Positions 6,994-14,179 of a stretch of DNA of 14,179 nucleotides are shown here, in pieces; the first letter of the stretch is position 1; each line of letters starts with the position of its first letter. Source of the stretch: Actinomycetota bacterium. Its GTDB lineage: Bacteria > Actinomycetota > Acidimicrobiia > Acidimicrobiales > Ilumatobacteraceae. The stretch spans positions 1 to 14,179 of the forward strand of contig SXYT01000178.1 in the NCBI GenBank assembly GCA_005788205.1. Reading direction: 5' to 3'. The translations under genes were made by a program, and so were the position numbers. The notes under the pieces were generated by a model, which was not told the DNA's origin, ran no database searches, and saw only the letters and a program-made list of their open reading frames with translations.

Positions 6994-7992
6994 CTACTTG
7001 CCGACGTGGAGCACGAGGTCGACGAGACGGTTCGAATAGCCCCACTCGTTGTCGGACCAGCCGAGCACTTTCACGAGCGTGCCCATGCTCATGGTCAGCT
7101 CGCTGTCGAAGACACAGCTGTGCGGGTTCGTCACAATGTCGCTCGAGACGATCGGTGCATCCGTGTACTCGAGCACGCCCTTCAGCGAACCGGCGGCGGC
7201 GGCACGGAACGCGGCGTTGATCTCCTCGACGGAGGCCGGCTTCTTGAGGTTCGCCACGAAGTCCGTGATGGAGCCGGTGGGCACCGGGACACGCAGCGAC
7301 GTACCGTCGAGACGGCCCTTCATCGCCTCAAGCACGAGGGACGTGGCCCGGGCCGCACCGGTGCTCGTTGGGGTGATGTTGATGGCAGCCCCGCGAGCAC
7401 GGCGGAGGTCGCTGTGCGGGCCGTCCACCAGCTGCTGGTCGCCCGTGTAGGCGTGGATGGTCGTCATGAGCCCGTTCTCGATGCCGAAGGCGTCGTCGAG
7501 GACCTTCACCATCGGCACGAAGCAGTTGGTGGTGCACGAGGCGTTGGACACGACCTTGTGCTTCGTGCGGTCGAAGTCGCCGTGGTTGATGCCGTACACG
7601 AACGTCGCGTCGGCACCGTTCGACGGTGCGGACACGATGACCAGCGGTGCGCCGGCTTCGAGGTGCGCGGCCGCCTTGTCACGGTCGGTGAAGAACCCGG
7701 TGGACTCGATCACCAGGTCGACTTTGAGGTCGCCCCACGGAAGCGCCTTGGGGTCACGCTCGGAGAGGACCCTCAGCACCTTCCCGTCGATGCTGATGCC
7801 GTTCTCCACCGCCTTGATGTCGTTCGGCAGCATGCCCAGCACGGAGTCGTACTTGAGCAGGTGAGCCATCGTCTTCAGCGAGCCGAGATCGTTGACAGCC
7901 ACGATCTCGATGTCGACGCCCCTTGCGGAGGCTGCCCTGAAGAAGGTACGGCCGATGCGGCCGAAACCGTTGATTCCAACACGAACAGTCAC
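6994..7992 (-). CDS. gap: Glyceraldehyde-3-phosphate dehydrogenase, type I (NAD)
   Basis: This enzyme oxidises and phosphorylates glyceraldehyde 3-phosphate to 1,3-bisphosphoglycerate. It has 332 residues, typical length. It shows the dinucleotide-binding motif GINGFGRIGR (6-15), VNDLG (33-37) whose Asp35 suggests NAD rather than NADP, the active-site SNASCTTNC with Cys153, the histidine of TTIHAYT, PTSTGAA, and the C-terminal WSDNEWGYSNR. The start is GTG at 7992, since AAAGGAA lies 6 nt upstream and the protein then begins MTVRVGINGFG as in relatives; an in-frame extension to 8034 overlaps the candidate -10 box and was rejected. It is the first gene of the gap-pgk-tpiA operon and is preceded by rapZ, where whiA would be expected. 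Confidence 0.97.
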   Translation of the reverse strand: MTVRVGINGFGRIGRTFFRAASARGVDIEIVAVNDLGSLKTMAHLLKYDSVLGMLPNDIKAVENGISIDGKVLRVLSERDPKALPWGDLKVDLVIESTGFFTDRDKAAAHLEAGAPLVIVSAPSNGADATFVYGINHGDFDRTKHKVVSNASCTTNCFVPMVKVLDDAFGIENGLMTTIHAYTGDQQLVDGPHSDLRRARGAAINITPTSTGAARATSLVLEAMKGRLDGTSLRVPVPTGSITDFVANLKKPASVEEINAAFRAAAAGSLKGVLEYTDAPIVSSDIVTNPHSCVFDSELTMSMGTLVKVLGWSDNEWGYSNRLVDLVLHVGK

Positions 7993-7998
7993 GAGGGG

Positions 7999-8005
7999 TT
8001 CCTTT
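7999..8005 (-). promoter_or_regulatory. Ribosome binding site of gap, inside a palindrome
   Basis: AAAGGAA on the minus strand is 6 nt upstream of the GTG at 7992 and decides that start. It overlaps the right half of the palindrome at 8001-8012, so a protein or structure on the palindrome would affect access to it. Confidence 0.7.
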
Positions 8006-8012
8006 CGAAAGG
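8001..8012. repeat. 12-bp perfect palindrome upstream of gap
   Basis: CCTTTCGAAAGG is identical to its own reverse complement. It lies between the candidate -10 box and the gap start and overlaps the ribosome binding site. It could be an operator half-site pair for a dimeric repressor acting on glycolytic genes, or chance. As RNA it would give only a 4-bp stem with a 4-nt loop. Confidence 0.45.
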
Positions 8013-8032
8013 GGGCACCGTTGCCGCGAGTC

Positions 8033-8061
8033 ACCCTAGTTCCCTCCCCCGTCAGCCAAAA
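8033..8061 (-). promoter_or_regulatory. Candidate sigma-70-type promoter for gap-pgk-tpiA
   Basis: On the minus strand TAGGGT (8038-8033) resembles an actinobacterial -10 box. A weak -35, TTTTGG (8061-8056), lies 17 nt upstream; the shifted reading TTTGGC gives 16 nt. The pair sits in the only non-coding space between rapZ and gap, about 40 nt before the start codon, a suitable place for a short leader. No transcription data support it. Confidence 0.4.
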
Positions 8062-8082
8062 GATGGCAGAAATACCGCTGCG

Positions 8083-8937
8083 TCAGAGACTCAGGTCACG
8101 GTGCGAGACCCTGGGGCTGTACCTCGCGCCGCGGAGGTGCGCTGCGACGGCCTCCACGACCGCGACGGACCTGTGTCTCCCGCCGGTGCAGCCCACGCCG
8201 ATCGTCAGGTAACTGCGACCTTCCGCCACGTACGAAGGAAGCACCAGGTCAAGCAGTGATGTCACGCGCCCGAGGAACTCCCCGGCAAGATCCGAACCGA
8301 GGACGTACGACGACACCGCCGGGTCGAGCCCCGTCAACGGCCTCAGGGCCTCGTCCCAGTGGGGGTTCGGCAGGAACCGGACATCGAACACCGTGTCCAC
8401 GTCGATCGGGACACCGTGCTTGAAACCGAAGGAGATGACCGTGATCTGCAGGGAGTCGGTCGGGGACTCGGGCCCGAACAGATCCCTCAGTTGCGCCTTC
8501 AGCTGGTGGACCGTGAGACCCGTGGTGTCGATCACGAGGTCCGCCGACGCCTTCACTTCCGCGACAGCCGTCCTCTCGGCCTCGATGACCCCCTCGAGAC
8601 TCTTCACGCCGTCGCTGAGGGGGTGTTTGCGGCGTGTCTCCTCGTAGCGGCGCACGAGCTCGCGTGTCGATGCATCCAGGAACATGATCCGCACGCGGTG
8701 CCCCTGCGAGCGCAGGTTCACGATGGCACCGAGAATGCCCGCCTGGTGGCGCGCGTTGCCGACCACGAGGCACAGTTTCTCGATCTCACCGCCTGACTCC
8801 CCCGACAACTCGACGACCTTGTCAAGCAGGGTGACGGGGAGGTTGTCGACTACGAACCATCCCAGGTCCTCCAGGTCGTCGGCGGCCTGGGACCTCCCAG
8901 CACCAGAGAGACCCGTGATGACGAGGATGTCGGCCAT
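8083..8937 (-). CDS. rapZ: RNase adapter / nucleotide-binding protein RapZ (YvcJ family)
   Basis: This is a 284-residue P-loop protein of the RapZ/YvcJ family. In enterobacteria RapZ binds small RNAs and guides RNase E to control glucosamine-6-phosphate synthase; the role in actinobacteria is less clear. Visible are the Walker A loop GLSGAGRS (9-16), DLGWFVVDNLP, FLDAST with RYEETRRKHPL, and the conserved C-terminal IGVGCTGGRHRSVAV. Arginine replaces the usual Walker A lysine, which I recall as common in actinobacterial members. I prefer the ATG at 8937, giving MADILVITGLSG; in-frame GTG codons at 8943 and 8949 are possible and none has a strong Shine-Dalgarno. The methyltransferase stop is close upstream, so they are probably cotranscribed. 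The usual next gene, yvcK, is missing. Confidence 0.93.
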   Translation of the reverse strand: MADILVITGLSGAGRSQAADDLEDLGWFVVDNLPVTLLDKVVELSGESGGEIEKLCLVVGNARHQAGILGAIVNLRSQGHRVRIMFLDASTRELVRRYEETRRKHPLSDGVKSLEGVIEAERTAVAEVKASADLVIDTTGLTVHQLKAQLRDLFGPESPTDSLQITVISFGFKHGVPIDVDTVFDVRFLPNPHWDEALRPLTGLDPAVSSYVLGSDLAGEFLGRVTSLLDLVLPSYVAEGRSYLTIGVGCTGGRHRSVAVVEAVAAHLRGARYSPRVSHRDLSL

Positions 8938-8959
8938 TGGCACCGACACTAACCGCGGC

Positions 8960-9685
8960 TCACCGCTTGACGGCGCGCATGTAGAGGAGCCGCGGAACAG
9001 TCCGGGCGAACGGGTACTCAGGAGCCCTCTCGAGGAAACCCGCGGGGGGCTCGGGTTCCACCATGCGCTCCAGAAAGAGCCCGTGCGCGATCATCGTGTT
9101 CACGTACCGCGAGAGCGGCCTGTGCAGGAAGCGGATGTGGACGCCGAGTTCGACCTCCTCGATGCTCTCCGTCTCCACCAGGTACGGGCCGATGCGCCAG
9201 TACTGCTCCGGCGGCTCCACCATGTGGTCGTCGATCCACCCGCTGCCCGGGGTCTGGAGCAGCGGGTGGTTCAGGAAAAACGAGAAACGCCCACCGGGAC
9301 GCAGCACGCGGGACACCTCCGAGATGGCCGCGTCAACGTCGTCGATGTGCTCGAAGACGAGGCATGCCATGACGGCATCGAAGTGCGCATTACCGAACGG
9401 CAGCCCTGTCGCCGAACCCTCGAGGTACTCGGGGCCGCCGGCCCTCTCGCGCGCGACCTCCAGGTTGCGCCGTGTCGGATCAATGCCCGTCACGGCGCAA
9501 CCGGTCACCGCGAGTGCCCGCGCGATCTGTCCGTCCCCGCACCCGATGTCGAGCACGCGGCCTGAGCCGCCGAGTTCCTCGACCGCAAGGGGGATTATCT
9601 GTTCCTCGTACTCCGGGTCTGCGCCGTCCGTGAAGCCGTCGATCCACCACTGGGCGTGCCTGTCCCACAGGGAATCCGATGTCAT
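8960..9685 (-). CDS. Class I SAM-dependent methyltransferase, substrate unknown
   Basis: This 241-residue protein has the Methyltransf_11/25-type Rossmann core. Motif I is VLDIGCGDGQIA (44-55), the acidic residue at the end of strand 2 is Asp69 in VTGIDP, a region LPFGNAHFDAVMACLVFEHI (95-114) covers motifs II-III, and VLRPGG (127-132) is the typical post-III loop. No membrane segment or signal peptide is seen. Proteins with this core methylate small molecules, quinone precursors, lipids or RNA, and the sequence does not tell which. It begins 9 nt after the uvrC stop with no clear Shine-Dalgarno and ends just before rapZ, so it is embedded in the uvrC-rapZ transcript. A link to DNA repair or RapZ function is only suggested by position. 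Confidence 0.85.
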   Translation of the reverse strand: MTSDSLWDRHAQWWIDGFTDGADPEYEEQIIPLAVEELGGSGRVLDIGCGDGQIARALAVTGCAVTGIDPTRRNLEVARERAGGPEYLEGSATGLPFGNAHFDAVMACLVFEHIDDVDAAISEVSRVLRPGGRFSFFLNHPLLQTPGSGWIDDHMVEPPEQYWRIGPYLVETESIEEVELGVHIRFLHRPLSRYVNTMIAHGLFLERMVEPEPPAGFLERAPEYPFARTVPRLLYMRAVKR

Positions 9686-9694
9686 GCGGTGAAT

Positions 9695-11590
9695 CTACGG
9701 CGCAGCGGCATCCGTGCCCTCCGCCGCGGGATGGAACCGCGCGTGGACGGCATCGGCGACGGCGGCAGGCAACCAAGACAGCAGGGAGAAATCCTCGCGC
9801 GATGCCCTCTTGACGGCATTCACCCCGCCCATCTCCTTCACCAGGCGCTTCGCGCGCGTCTCGCCGAGCCCCGGAATCCCGTCGAGCGAGGAGGACACCA
9901 TCCTCCTCCCGCGCAACTCACGGTGGAACGTGTTCGCGAAGCGGTGCGCCTCGTCGCGGATGCGCTGCAGCATGAAGAGCGCCTCGCTGCCGCGCGGGAT
10001 GCGCACCGGAGCCTGCTGACCCGGCACGTACACCTCCTCAAAGCGCTTGGCAAGCGAGGCAACCGGGATCTCATCCTCCAGACCGAGTTCCCGGACAACC
10101 TGCTCCGCCACGGCCAGCTGGCCCTTCCCGCCGTCGACAAGGAGAAGCTGCGGCGGGTAGGCGAATTTCCCGGGCTTCTCGCCCCGCTCGGTGACAGGCC
10201 TGTCGCGTTCCTCCACGTACGCCGACAGCCGGCGTGTCAGGACCTCGCGCATCGCGGCGTAATCGTCGTTGCCCGGCACGCCGACCTTGAAACGCCGGTA
10301 CTCGCGCTTGTTGGGCAGCCCGTCCTCCAGCACCACCATCGAACCGACGTAATCGGTGCCCTGGAGGTGGGCCATGTCGTAGCACTCGATCCGCAACGGT
10401 GCCTCGGGAAGACCCAGCAGGTCCTGCAGTTCCGTCAGGGCGCGGCTTCGCGTGTTGTGGTCGGCCGCCCTCCGCATGCGGCTGCGCATGAACTCCTCGC
10501 GCGCGTTGTGGGTCACCGTCTCGGCGAGCTCGCGCTTGTCGCCGCGTTGCGGCACCCGCACCTGCACCTGGGTTCCCCTGGAGAAACTCAGCCACTCGGC
10601 GAAGAGCCCGGGATCACTCGGGAGCACAGGGACCAGGACGGTCCGCGGGATGCCGAGCGGCGGTGCGTCCCCGTACAGATCCTCGAGGATGCGGTCCACG
10701 AGCCTGCCACCCGGGAGGTCCTCGACCTTGTCGACGATGAAACCCTTCCTGCCCACGACCCTGCCGTTGCGCACGAAGAACACCTGCACGGACGCCTCCA
10801 GATCGTCGTCGGCGATGCCGATGACATCGAGGTCCTCGTCCTTCTCCCCCACCATCTGTTGCTTCTCGACTGCACGCTGCACGCTCGCCAGCCGGTCCCG
10901 CAGGCGTGCCGCGGCCTCGAAGTTGAGGTCCTGGGATGCCGCGAGCATCTCGCTCTCCAGGTGCTCCACGACGTCATCGGTGCGCCCGCCCAGGAACGCG
11001 CTCATGCTCTCCACGTACCCGGCATACGTCTCCTGGTCGACCTCGCCGACGCACGGACCGGCGCACTTCTCGATATGGAACAGCAGGCACGGCCTGCCCA
11101 GCCGGGCGTGCTGGTTGAACTTGCCCTGGCTGCAGGTGCGCACGGGGAAAGTCCGGAGCAGCAGGTCGAGCGTCTCACGGATCGCGTACGCATGGGCGAA
11201 AGGCCCGAAGTAACGCGTTCCCCTGCGTTTGGTGCCCCGGGTGACCATGGCCCTCGGCCACTCCTCGTCGACCGTGATCGCCAGGAACGGGTAGCTCTTG
11301 TCGTCGCGGAGACGCACGTTGAAGCGCGGACGATGCTGCTTGATGAGGCTGTACTCGAGCATCAGTGCCTCGACCTCGTTGCGCACCTCGATCCACTCGA
11401 CGGAATGCGCCGCGCTCACCATTGCGCCAGTGCGAGGATGCAGCACGGCGGGGTCCTGGAAATAACTGGACAGCCGGGAACGCAGGTTGGAGGCCTTCCC
11501 CACGTAAATCACCCGTCCGTGCTCGTCCTTGAACTGGTAGGAGCCCGGCGTCGTGGGCACAGATCCACTCGCGGGCCTCTGCACCGCCAT
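9695..11590 (-). CDS. uvrC: Excinuclease ABC subunit C
   Basis: UvrC makes the two incisions flanking a DNA lesion in nucleotide excision repair, after UvrA and UvrB have located it. The protein has 631 residues. The N-terminal GIY-YIG nuclease domain contains GSYQF and VIYVGK...LRSRLSSYF (16-44). Four cysteines at 153, 168, 176 and 180 (C-x14-C-x7-C-x3-C) match the site where UvrC proteins have been reported to bind an iron-sulfur cluster. A UVR motif (LNFEAAARLRDRL, 222-234) would contact UvrB. The RNase H-like nuclease has Asp405 (ECYDMAH), Asp486 (LLLVDGGKGQ) and His549 (DEAHRFA). A helix-hairpin-helix pair ends the protein (GIPGLGETRAKRLV onward). The start is ATG at 11590, two nt after the uvrA stop, with AGAAGG upstream inside uvrA; the longer in-frame extension lies within uvrA. 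Confidence 0.97.
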   Translation of the reverse strand: MAVQRPASGSVPTTPGSYQFKDEHGRVIYVGKASNLRSRLSSYFQDPAVLHPRTGAMVSAAHSVEWIEVRNEVEALMLEYSLIKQHRPRFNVRLRDDKSYPFLAITVDEEWPRAMVTRGTKRRGTRYFGPFAHAYAIRETLDLLLRTFPVRTCSQGKFNQHARLGRPCLLFHIEKCAGPCVGEVDQETYAGYVESMSAFLGGRTDDVVEHLESEMLAASQDLNFEAAARLRDRLASVQRAVEKQQMVGEKDEDLDVIGIADDDLEASVQVFFVRNGRVVGRKGFIVDKVEDLPGGRLVDRILEDLYGDAPPLGIPRTVLVPVLPSDPGLFAEWLSFSRGTQVQVRVPQRGDKRELAETVTHNAREEFMRSRMRRAADHNTRSRALTELQDLLGLPEAPLRIECYDMAHLQGTDYVGSMVVLEDGLPNKREYRRFKVGVPGNDDYAAMREVLTRRLSAYVEERDRPVTERGEKPGKFAYPPQLLLVDGGKGQLAVAEQVVRELGLEDEIPVASLAKRFEEVYVPGQQAPVRIPRGSEALFMLQRIRDEAHRFANTFHRELRGRRMVSSSLDGIPGLGETRAKRLVKEMGGVNAVKRASREDFSLLSWLPAAVADAVHARFHPAAEGTDAAAP

Positions 11591-11592
11591 GG

Positions 11593-14179
11593 TCAGGCCT
11601 TCTTCGCTCGCGGGCGGCCCGCGGTGCCGGCAGGCCGTTTGGCCGCCGCCTTCTTCCCTGCCACTTCCCGCGACTTCGGAACAGGCACCGGGCTTGCCTT
11701 CGGTCTCGGGGCGGCCCCCTTGCCCCGTGACTTCGGCGCGGGCTCCACACCGAGCATCGGGGCCAGGAACCTGCCGGTGTGGCTGGAACCGCATGCCGCC
11801 ACCGTCTCGGGCGTGCCCTGGCTCACGATGGCTCCGCCCCCGGTGCCGCCCTCCGGCCCCAGATCGATCAACCAATCGGCCGTCTTTATGACGTCAAGGT
11901 TGTGCTCGATGACAAGGACGGTGTTGCCCTGGTCCACGAGACGCGAGAGAACGGTGAGGAGCCGGCTGACATCCTCGAAATGGAGCCCGGTCGTCGGTTC
12001 GTCGAGCAGGTACATCGTGTGCCCCGTGGACCGCTTGGCGAGTTCGGATGCCAGTTTCACGCGCTGGGCCTCGCCTCCGGAGAGAGTCGGCGCACTCTGG
12101 CCGAGCCTGACATACCCGAGTCCCACGTCCACGAGGGTCTGCATGTGCCGGGCGATCGTCGGTTGGTTCGCGAAGAAACCGAGTGCATCGGCGATGGGCA
12201 TGTCCAGCACCTCGGCGATGTTCTTCCCCTTGAACGCGATCTCGAGGGTGTCCCTGTTGTAGCGGGCCCCCTTGCAGACCTCGCACGGCACGTACACATC
12301 GGGGAGGACGTGCATCTCGATCTTGATCGTCCCGTCACCGGAGCATGCCTCGCACCGACCGCCCTGGACGTTGAAGCTGAACCGGCCCGGCTGGTACCCG
12401 CGGACCTTCGACTCAGGGGTGGCTGCGAACAACTTCCTGATGCCGTCGAAGACGCCTGTGTAGGTGGCTGGGTTCGATCGCGGGGTGCGACCGATCGGCG
12501 ACTGGTCGACCCGCACCAGTTTGTCGACGTGTTCGAGGCCGTTGATCCGGGTGTGTCGGCCGGGCACCTGACGCGCTCCGTTGAGGCGGTTGGCCAGCAC
12601 AGTGGCCAGGATGTCGTTCACCAGAGTGGACTTGCCGGAGCCGGACACCCCCGTCACCGCGGTCAGTACGCCCAGCGGGAAAGCCACGTCGATCTCGCGC
12701 AGGTTGTGTTCCCGAGCACCGACCACCGTCAGCTGACGCTTGCGGTCGACCGGCCGGCGGATCGCGGGCACCTCGATGCTCTGCTTTCCGGACAGATAGG
12801 ACCCGGTGAGAGATTTGGGGTTTTTCAACAGGTCGGCGTAGGTACCGCTGTGCACTACCTGACCGCCATGCTCACCGGCGGCGGGCCCGATATCGACAAC
12901 CCAGTCGGCGTGGGCGATGGTGTCCTCGTCGTGCTCGACAACGATCAGTGTGTTGCCCAAATCCCTTAGCCGCGTGAGGGTTTCAATCAAACGACGGTTA
13001 TCGCGCTGATGCAGCCCGATCGACGGTTCATCAAGCACGTACAGCACCCCGACCAGACCAGAACCGATCTGGGTGGCCAGCCGGATTCGCTGCGCCTCAC
13101 CACCGGAGAGCGTGCCCGCAGCCCGGGCCAGTGAGAGGTAGTCCAGCCCGACGTCGAGCAGGAAGCCCAGCCGGGACTGCACCTCTTTGAGCACCTGCCC
13201 GGCGATCGCCTGCTCGCGGCCGCCGAGGGTGAGGTCGTTGAGGAAGTTTGAGCACTCCCTGATGGACAGCTCGCACACGGCTGCGATCGATTTCGCATCC
13301 TTGCCGGCCGACAGCGTCACTGCCAGAATCTCTGGCTTGAGACGGGTGCCGTCGCATTCTGGGCAGGGGATGTCCCGCATGAAGCCTTCGTAGCGTTCCT
13401 TCATCAACTCCGAGTCGGTCTGCTCCATGCGTCGCTGCAGGAAGGCCATCACGCCCTCGAAGTCGGCGAAGTACGACCGGGTGCGGCCGTAGCGATTGCG
13501 GTAGCGCACGTGCACCTGCTCGTCGCAGCCTTCGAGGATCGCCTTGCGCGCCTTGGCAGGAAGCTTGCGCCACGGGGTGTCCATGTCGAACCCCATCGAC
13601 TCCCCCAGCCCAGCCAACATGCGGGTGAAGTACTCCGAACTCTGGCCCATCGACCACGGCGCCACCGCGCCGTCGGCCAGGGTGCGATCTTGATCGGGCA
13701 CGACGAGTTCGGGGTCGACCTCTTTGCGGATACCCAGGCCGCTGCACTCCGGGCAGGCGCCGTAGGGCGAGTTGAACGAAAACGACCGCGGCTCAAGATC
13801 GTCCACCGCCAGCGGGTGCCCGTTGGGACAGGCAAGTTTCTCGGAAAACCGTTGCTCGCGGTGCGGGTCGTGCTCGTCGCGGTCGACGAAATCCAGCACC
13901 ACAATGCCGTCGGCCAGACCCAACGCGGTCTCGATCGAATCGGTCAGCCGCTGTTTGGAGCTAGCCTTGACCGTCAGTCGGTCGACGACAACTTCGATGT
14001 CGTGTTTTTCCTGCTTCTTCAGAGTCGGCGGCTCGGTCAGCGGATACACCACCCCGTCGACCCGGATGCGGCTGTAGCCCTGGGTGTTGAGCTTGTCGAA
14101 GAGGTCGACGAACTCGCCCTTGCGGGTGCGCACCACCGGCGCGAGTACCTGGAACTTGGTGCCCTCCGGCATGGCCAGC
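11593..14179 (-). CDS. uvrA: Excinuclease ABC subunit A, partial (N-terminus outside window)
   Basis: UvrA is the damage-sensing ATPase of nucleotide excision repair. About 861 residues are visible; roughly the first 100, including the first Walker A, lie beyond the right edge, and the reading frame stays open to that edge. Seen in order: the first zinc module (CPNGH ... CPECSGLG), CPECDGTRLKPE, the first signature LSGGEAQR (13110-13087) with Walker B VLDEPSIGLHQ, the second Walker A GVSGSGKST (12651-12625), a second zinc module with CEAC and CEVC, the second LSGGEAQR and LLDEPTTGLHFED. After the usual C-terminus (FLAPML) there is a 52-residue Lys/Arg/Ala/Pro-rich tail. The part upstream of about 12460 resembles mycobacterial UvrA closely, the part downstream resembles Acidimicrobiia, so the gene may be mosaic. 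It is followed at 2 nt by uvrC. Confidence 0.97.
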   Translation of the reverse strand, partial: LAMPEGTKFQVLAPVVRTRKGEFVDLFDKLNTQGYSRIRVDGVVYPLTEPPTLKKQEKHDIEVVVDRLTVKASSKQRLTDSIETALGLADGIVVLDFVDRDEHDPHREQRFSEKLACPNGHPLAVDDLEPRSFSFNSPYGACPECSGLGIRKEVDPELVVPDQDRTLADGAVAPWSMGQSSEYFTRMLAGLGESMGFDMDTPWRKLPAKARKAILEGCDEQVHVRYRNRYGRTRSYFADFEGVMAFLQRRMEQTDSELMKERYEGFMRDIPCPECDGTRLKPEILAVTLSAGKDAKSIAAVCELSIRECSNFLNDLTLGGREQAIAGQVLKEVQSRLGFLLDVGLDYLSLARAAGTLSGGEAQRIRLATQIGSGLVGVLYVLDEPSIGLHQRDNRRLIETLTRLRDLGNTLIVVEHDEDTIAHADWVVDIGPAAGEHGGQVVHSGTYADLLKNPKSLTGSYLSGKQSIEVPAIRRPVDRKRQLTVVGAREHNLREIDVAFPLGVLTAVTGVSGSGKSTLVNDILATVLANRLNGARQVPGRHTRINGLEHVDKLVRVDQSPIGRTPRSNPATYTGVFDGIRKLFAATPESKVRGYQPGRFSFNVQGGRCEACSGDGTIKIEMHVLPDVYVPCEVCKGARYNRDTLEIAFKGKNIAEVLDMPIADALGFFANQPTIARHMQTLVDVGLGYVRLGQSAPTLSGGEAQRVKLASELAKRSTGHTMYLLDEPTTGLHFEDVSRLLTVLSRLVDQGNTVLVIEHNLDVIKTADWLIDLGPEGGTGGGAIVSQGTPETVAACGSSHTGRFLAPMLGVEPAPKSRGKGAAPRPKASPVPVPKSREVAGKKAAAKRPAGTAGRPRAKKA
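11596..11751 (-). other. Basic low-complexity C-terminal tail of UvrA
   Basis: The last 52 codons of uvrA encode a tail of mostly Lys, Arg, Ala, Pro, Gly and Ser with repeated PKSR and PKAS units, ending AGRPRAKKA. It resembles the disordered basic tails of actinobacterial histone-like and other DNA-binding proteins. It probably adds non-specific DNA affinity; this is inference. Confidence 0.7.

Noticed and set aside
6373..8259. 628-codon open frame on the plus strand opposite pgk, gap and rapZ
   Set aside because: It spans three genes with diagnostic active-site motifs on the other strand and shows no domain of its own.
9656..12262. 868-codon open frame on the plus strand opposite uvrC and the end of uvrA
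   Set aside because: It is antisense to two certain genes, its protein has no recognisable motif and a His/Arg/Val/Leu-rich composition typical of the complement of GC-rich codons. Long antisense frames are expected at this GC3 level.
1..14179. CRISPR arrays, tRNA or rRNA genes, insertion sequences, toxin-antitoxin or defence genes
   Set aside because: No regularly spaced repeats, no tRNA-like cloverleaf, no transposase motif and no terminal inverted repeats were seen; the window is almost fully covered by housekeeping and transport genes.

Overview
The window is a high-GC stretch of bacterial chromosome in which all twelve protein genes lie on the minus strand, so genes are read from the right end of the window to the left. 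Gene order (uvrA, uvrC, rapZ, gap, pgk, tpiA), strong preference for G/C-ending codons, GTG and TTG starts and the protein flavour point to an actinobacterium. The C-terminal half of UvrA and the oligopeptide-binding protein look most like the class Acidimicrobiia, but that placement is from memory of family sequences, not from a search.

Right part (14179 to about 8080): a 5'-truncated uvrA, then uvrC 2 nt downstream, a class I SAM-dependent methyltransferase, and the P-loop RNA-binding/NTPase gene rapZ. UvrA and UvrC are nucleotide excision repair proteins. The usual actinobacterial continuation after rapZ (yvcK, then whiA) is absent: only 90 bp separate rapZ from gap, and they hold a candidate promoter, a 12-bp perfect palindrome and the gap ribosome binding site.

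Middle part (7992 to 5087): gap, pgk and tpiA form a tight glycolytic operon. It converts triose phosphates to 3-phosphoglycerate with formation of NADH and ATP. The gap-pgk spacer is 4 nt, and pgk and tpiA overlap by 11 nt.

Left part (4965 to 1): a five-gene ABC importer operon of the oligopeptide/dipeptide class: lipoprotein binding protein, two permeases and two ATPases, the last one cut by the window edge. A strong 13-bp-stem hairpin lies between the binding-protein gene and the permease genes. The other junctions are overlapping (TTG start within the oppB end, ATGA, GTGA).

The most notable observation is that the binding protein appears circularly permuted. The roughly 60-residue segment that normally opens the mature family-5 solute-binding domain is missing after the lipoprotein linker and is instead found at the extreme C-terminus, joined through a DLDGDG loop resembling an EF-hand/dockerin calcium loop. 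Secondary observations are a Walker A lysine replaced by threonine in the partial OppF, the missing yvcK/whiA pair, and a UvrA whose N-terminal part looks mycobacterial while its C-terminal part looks acidimicrobial.
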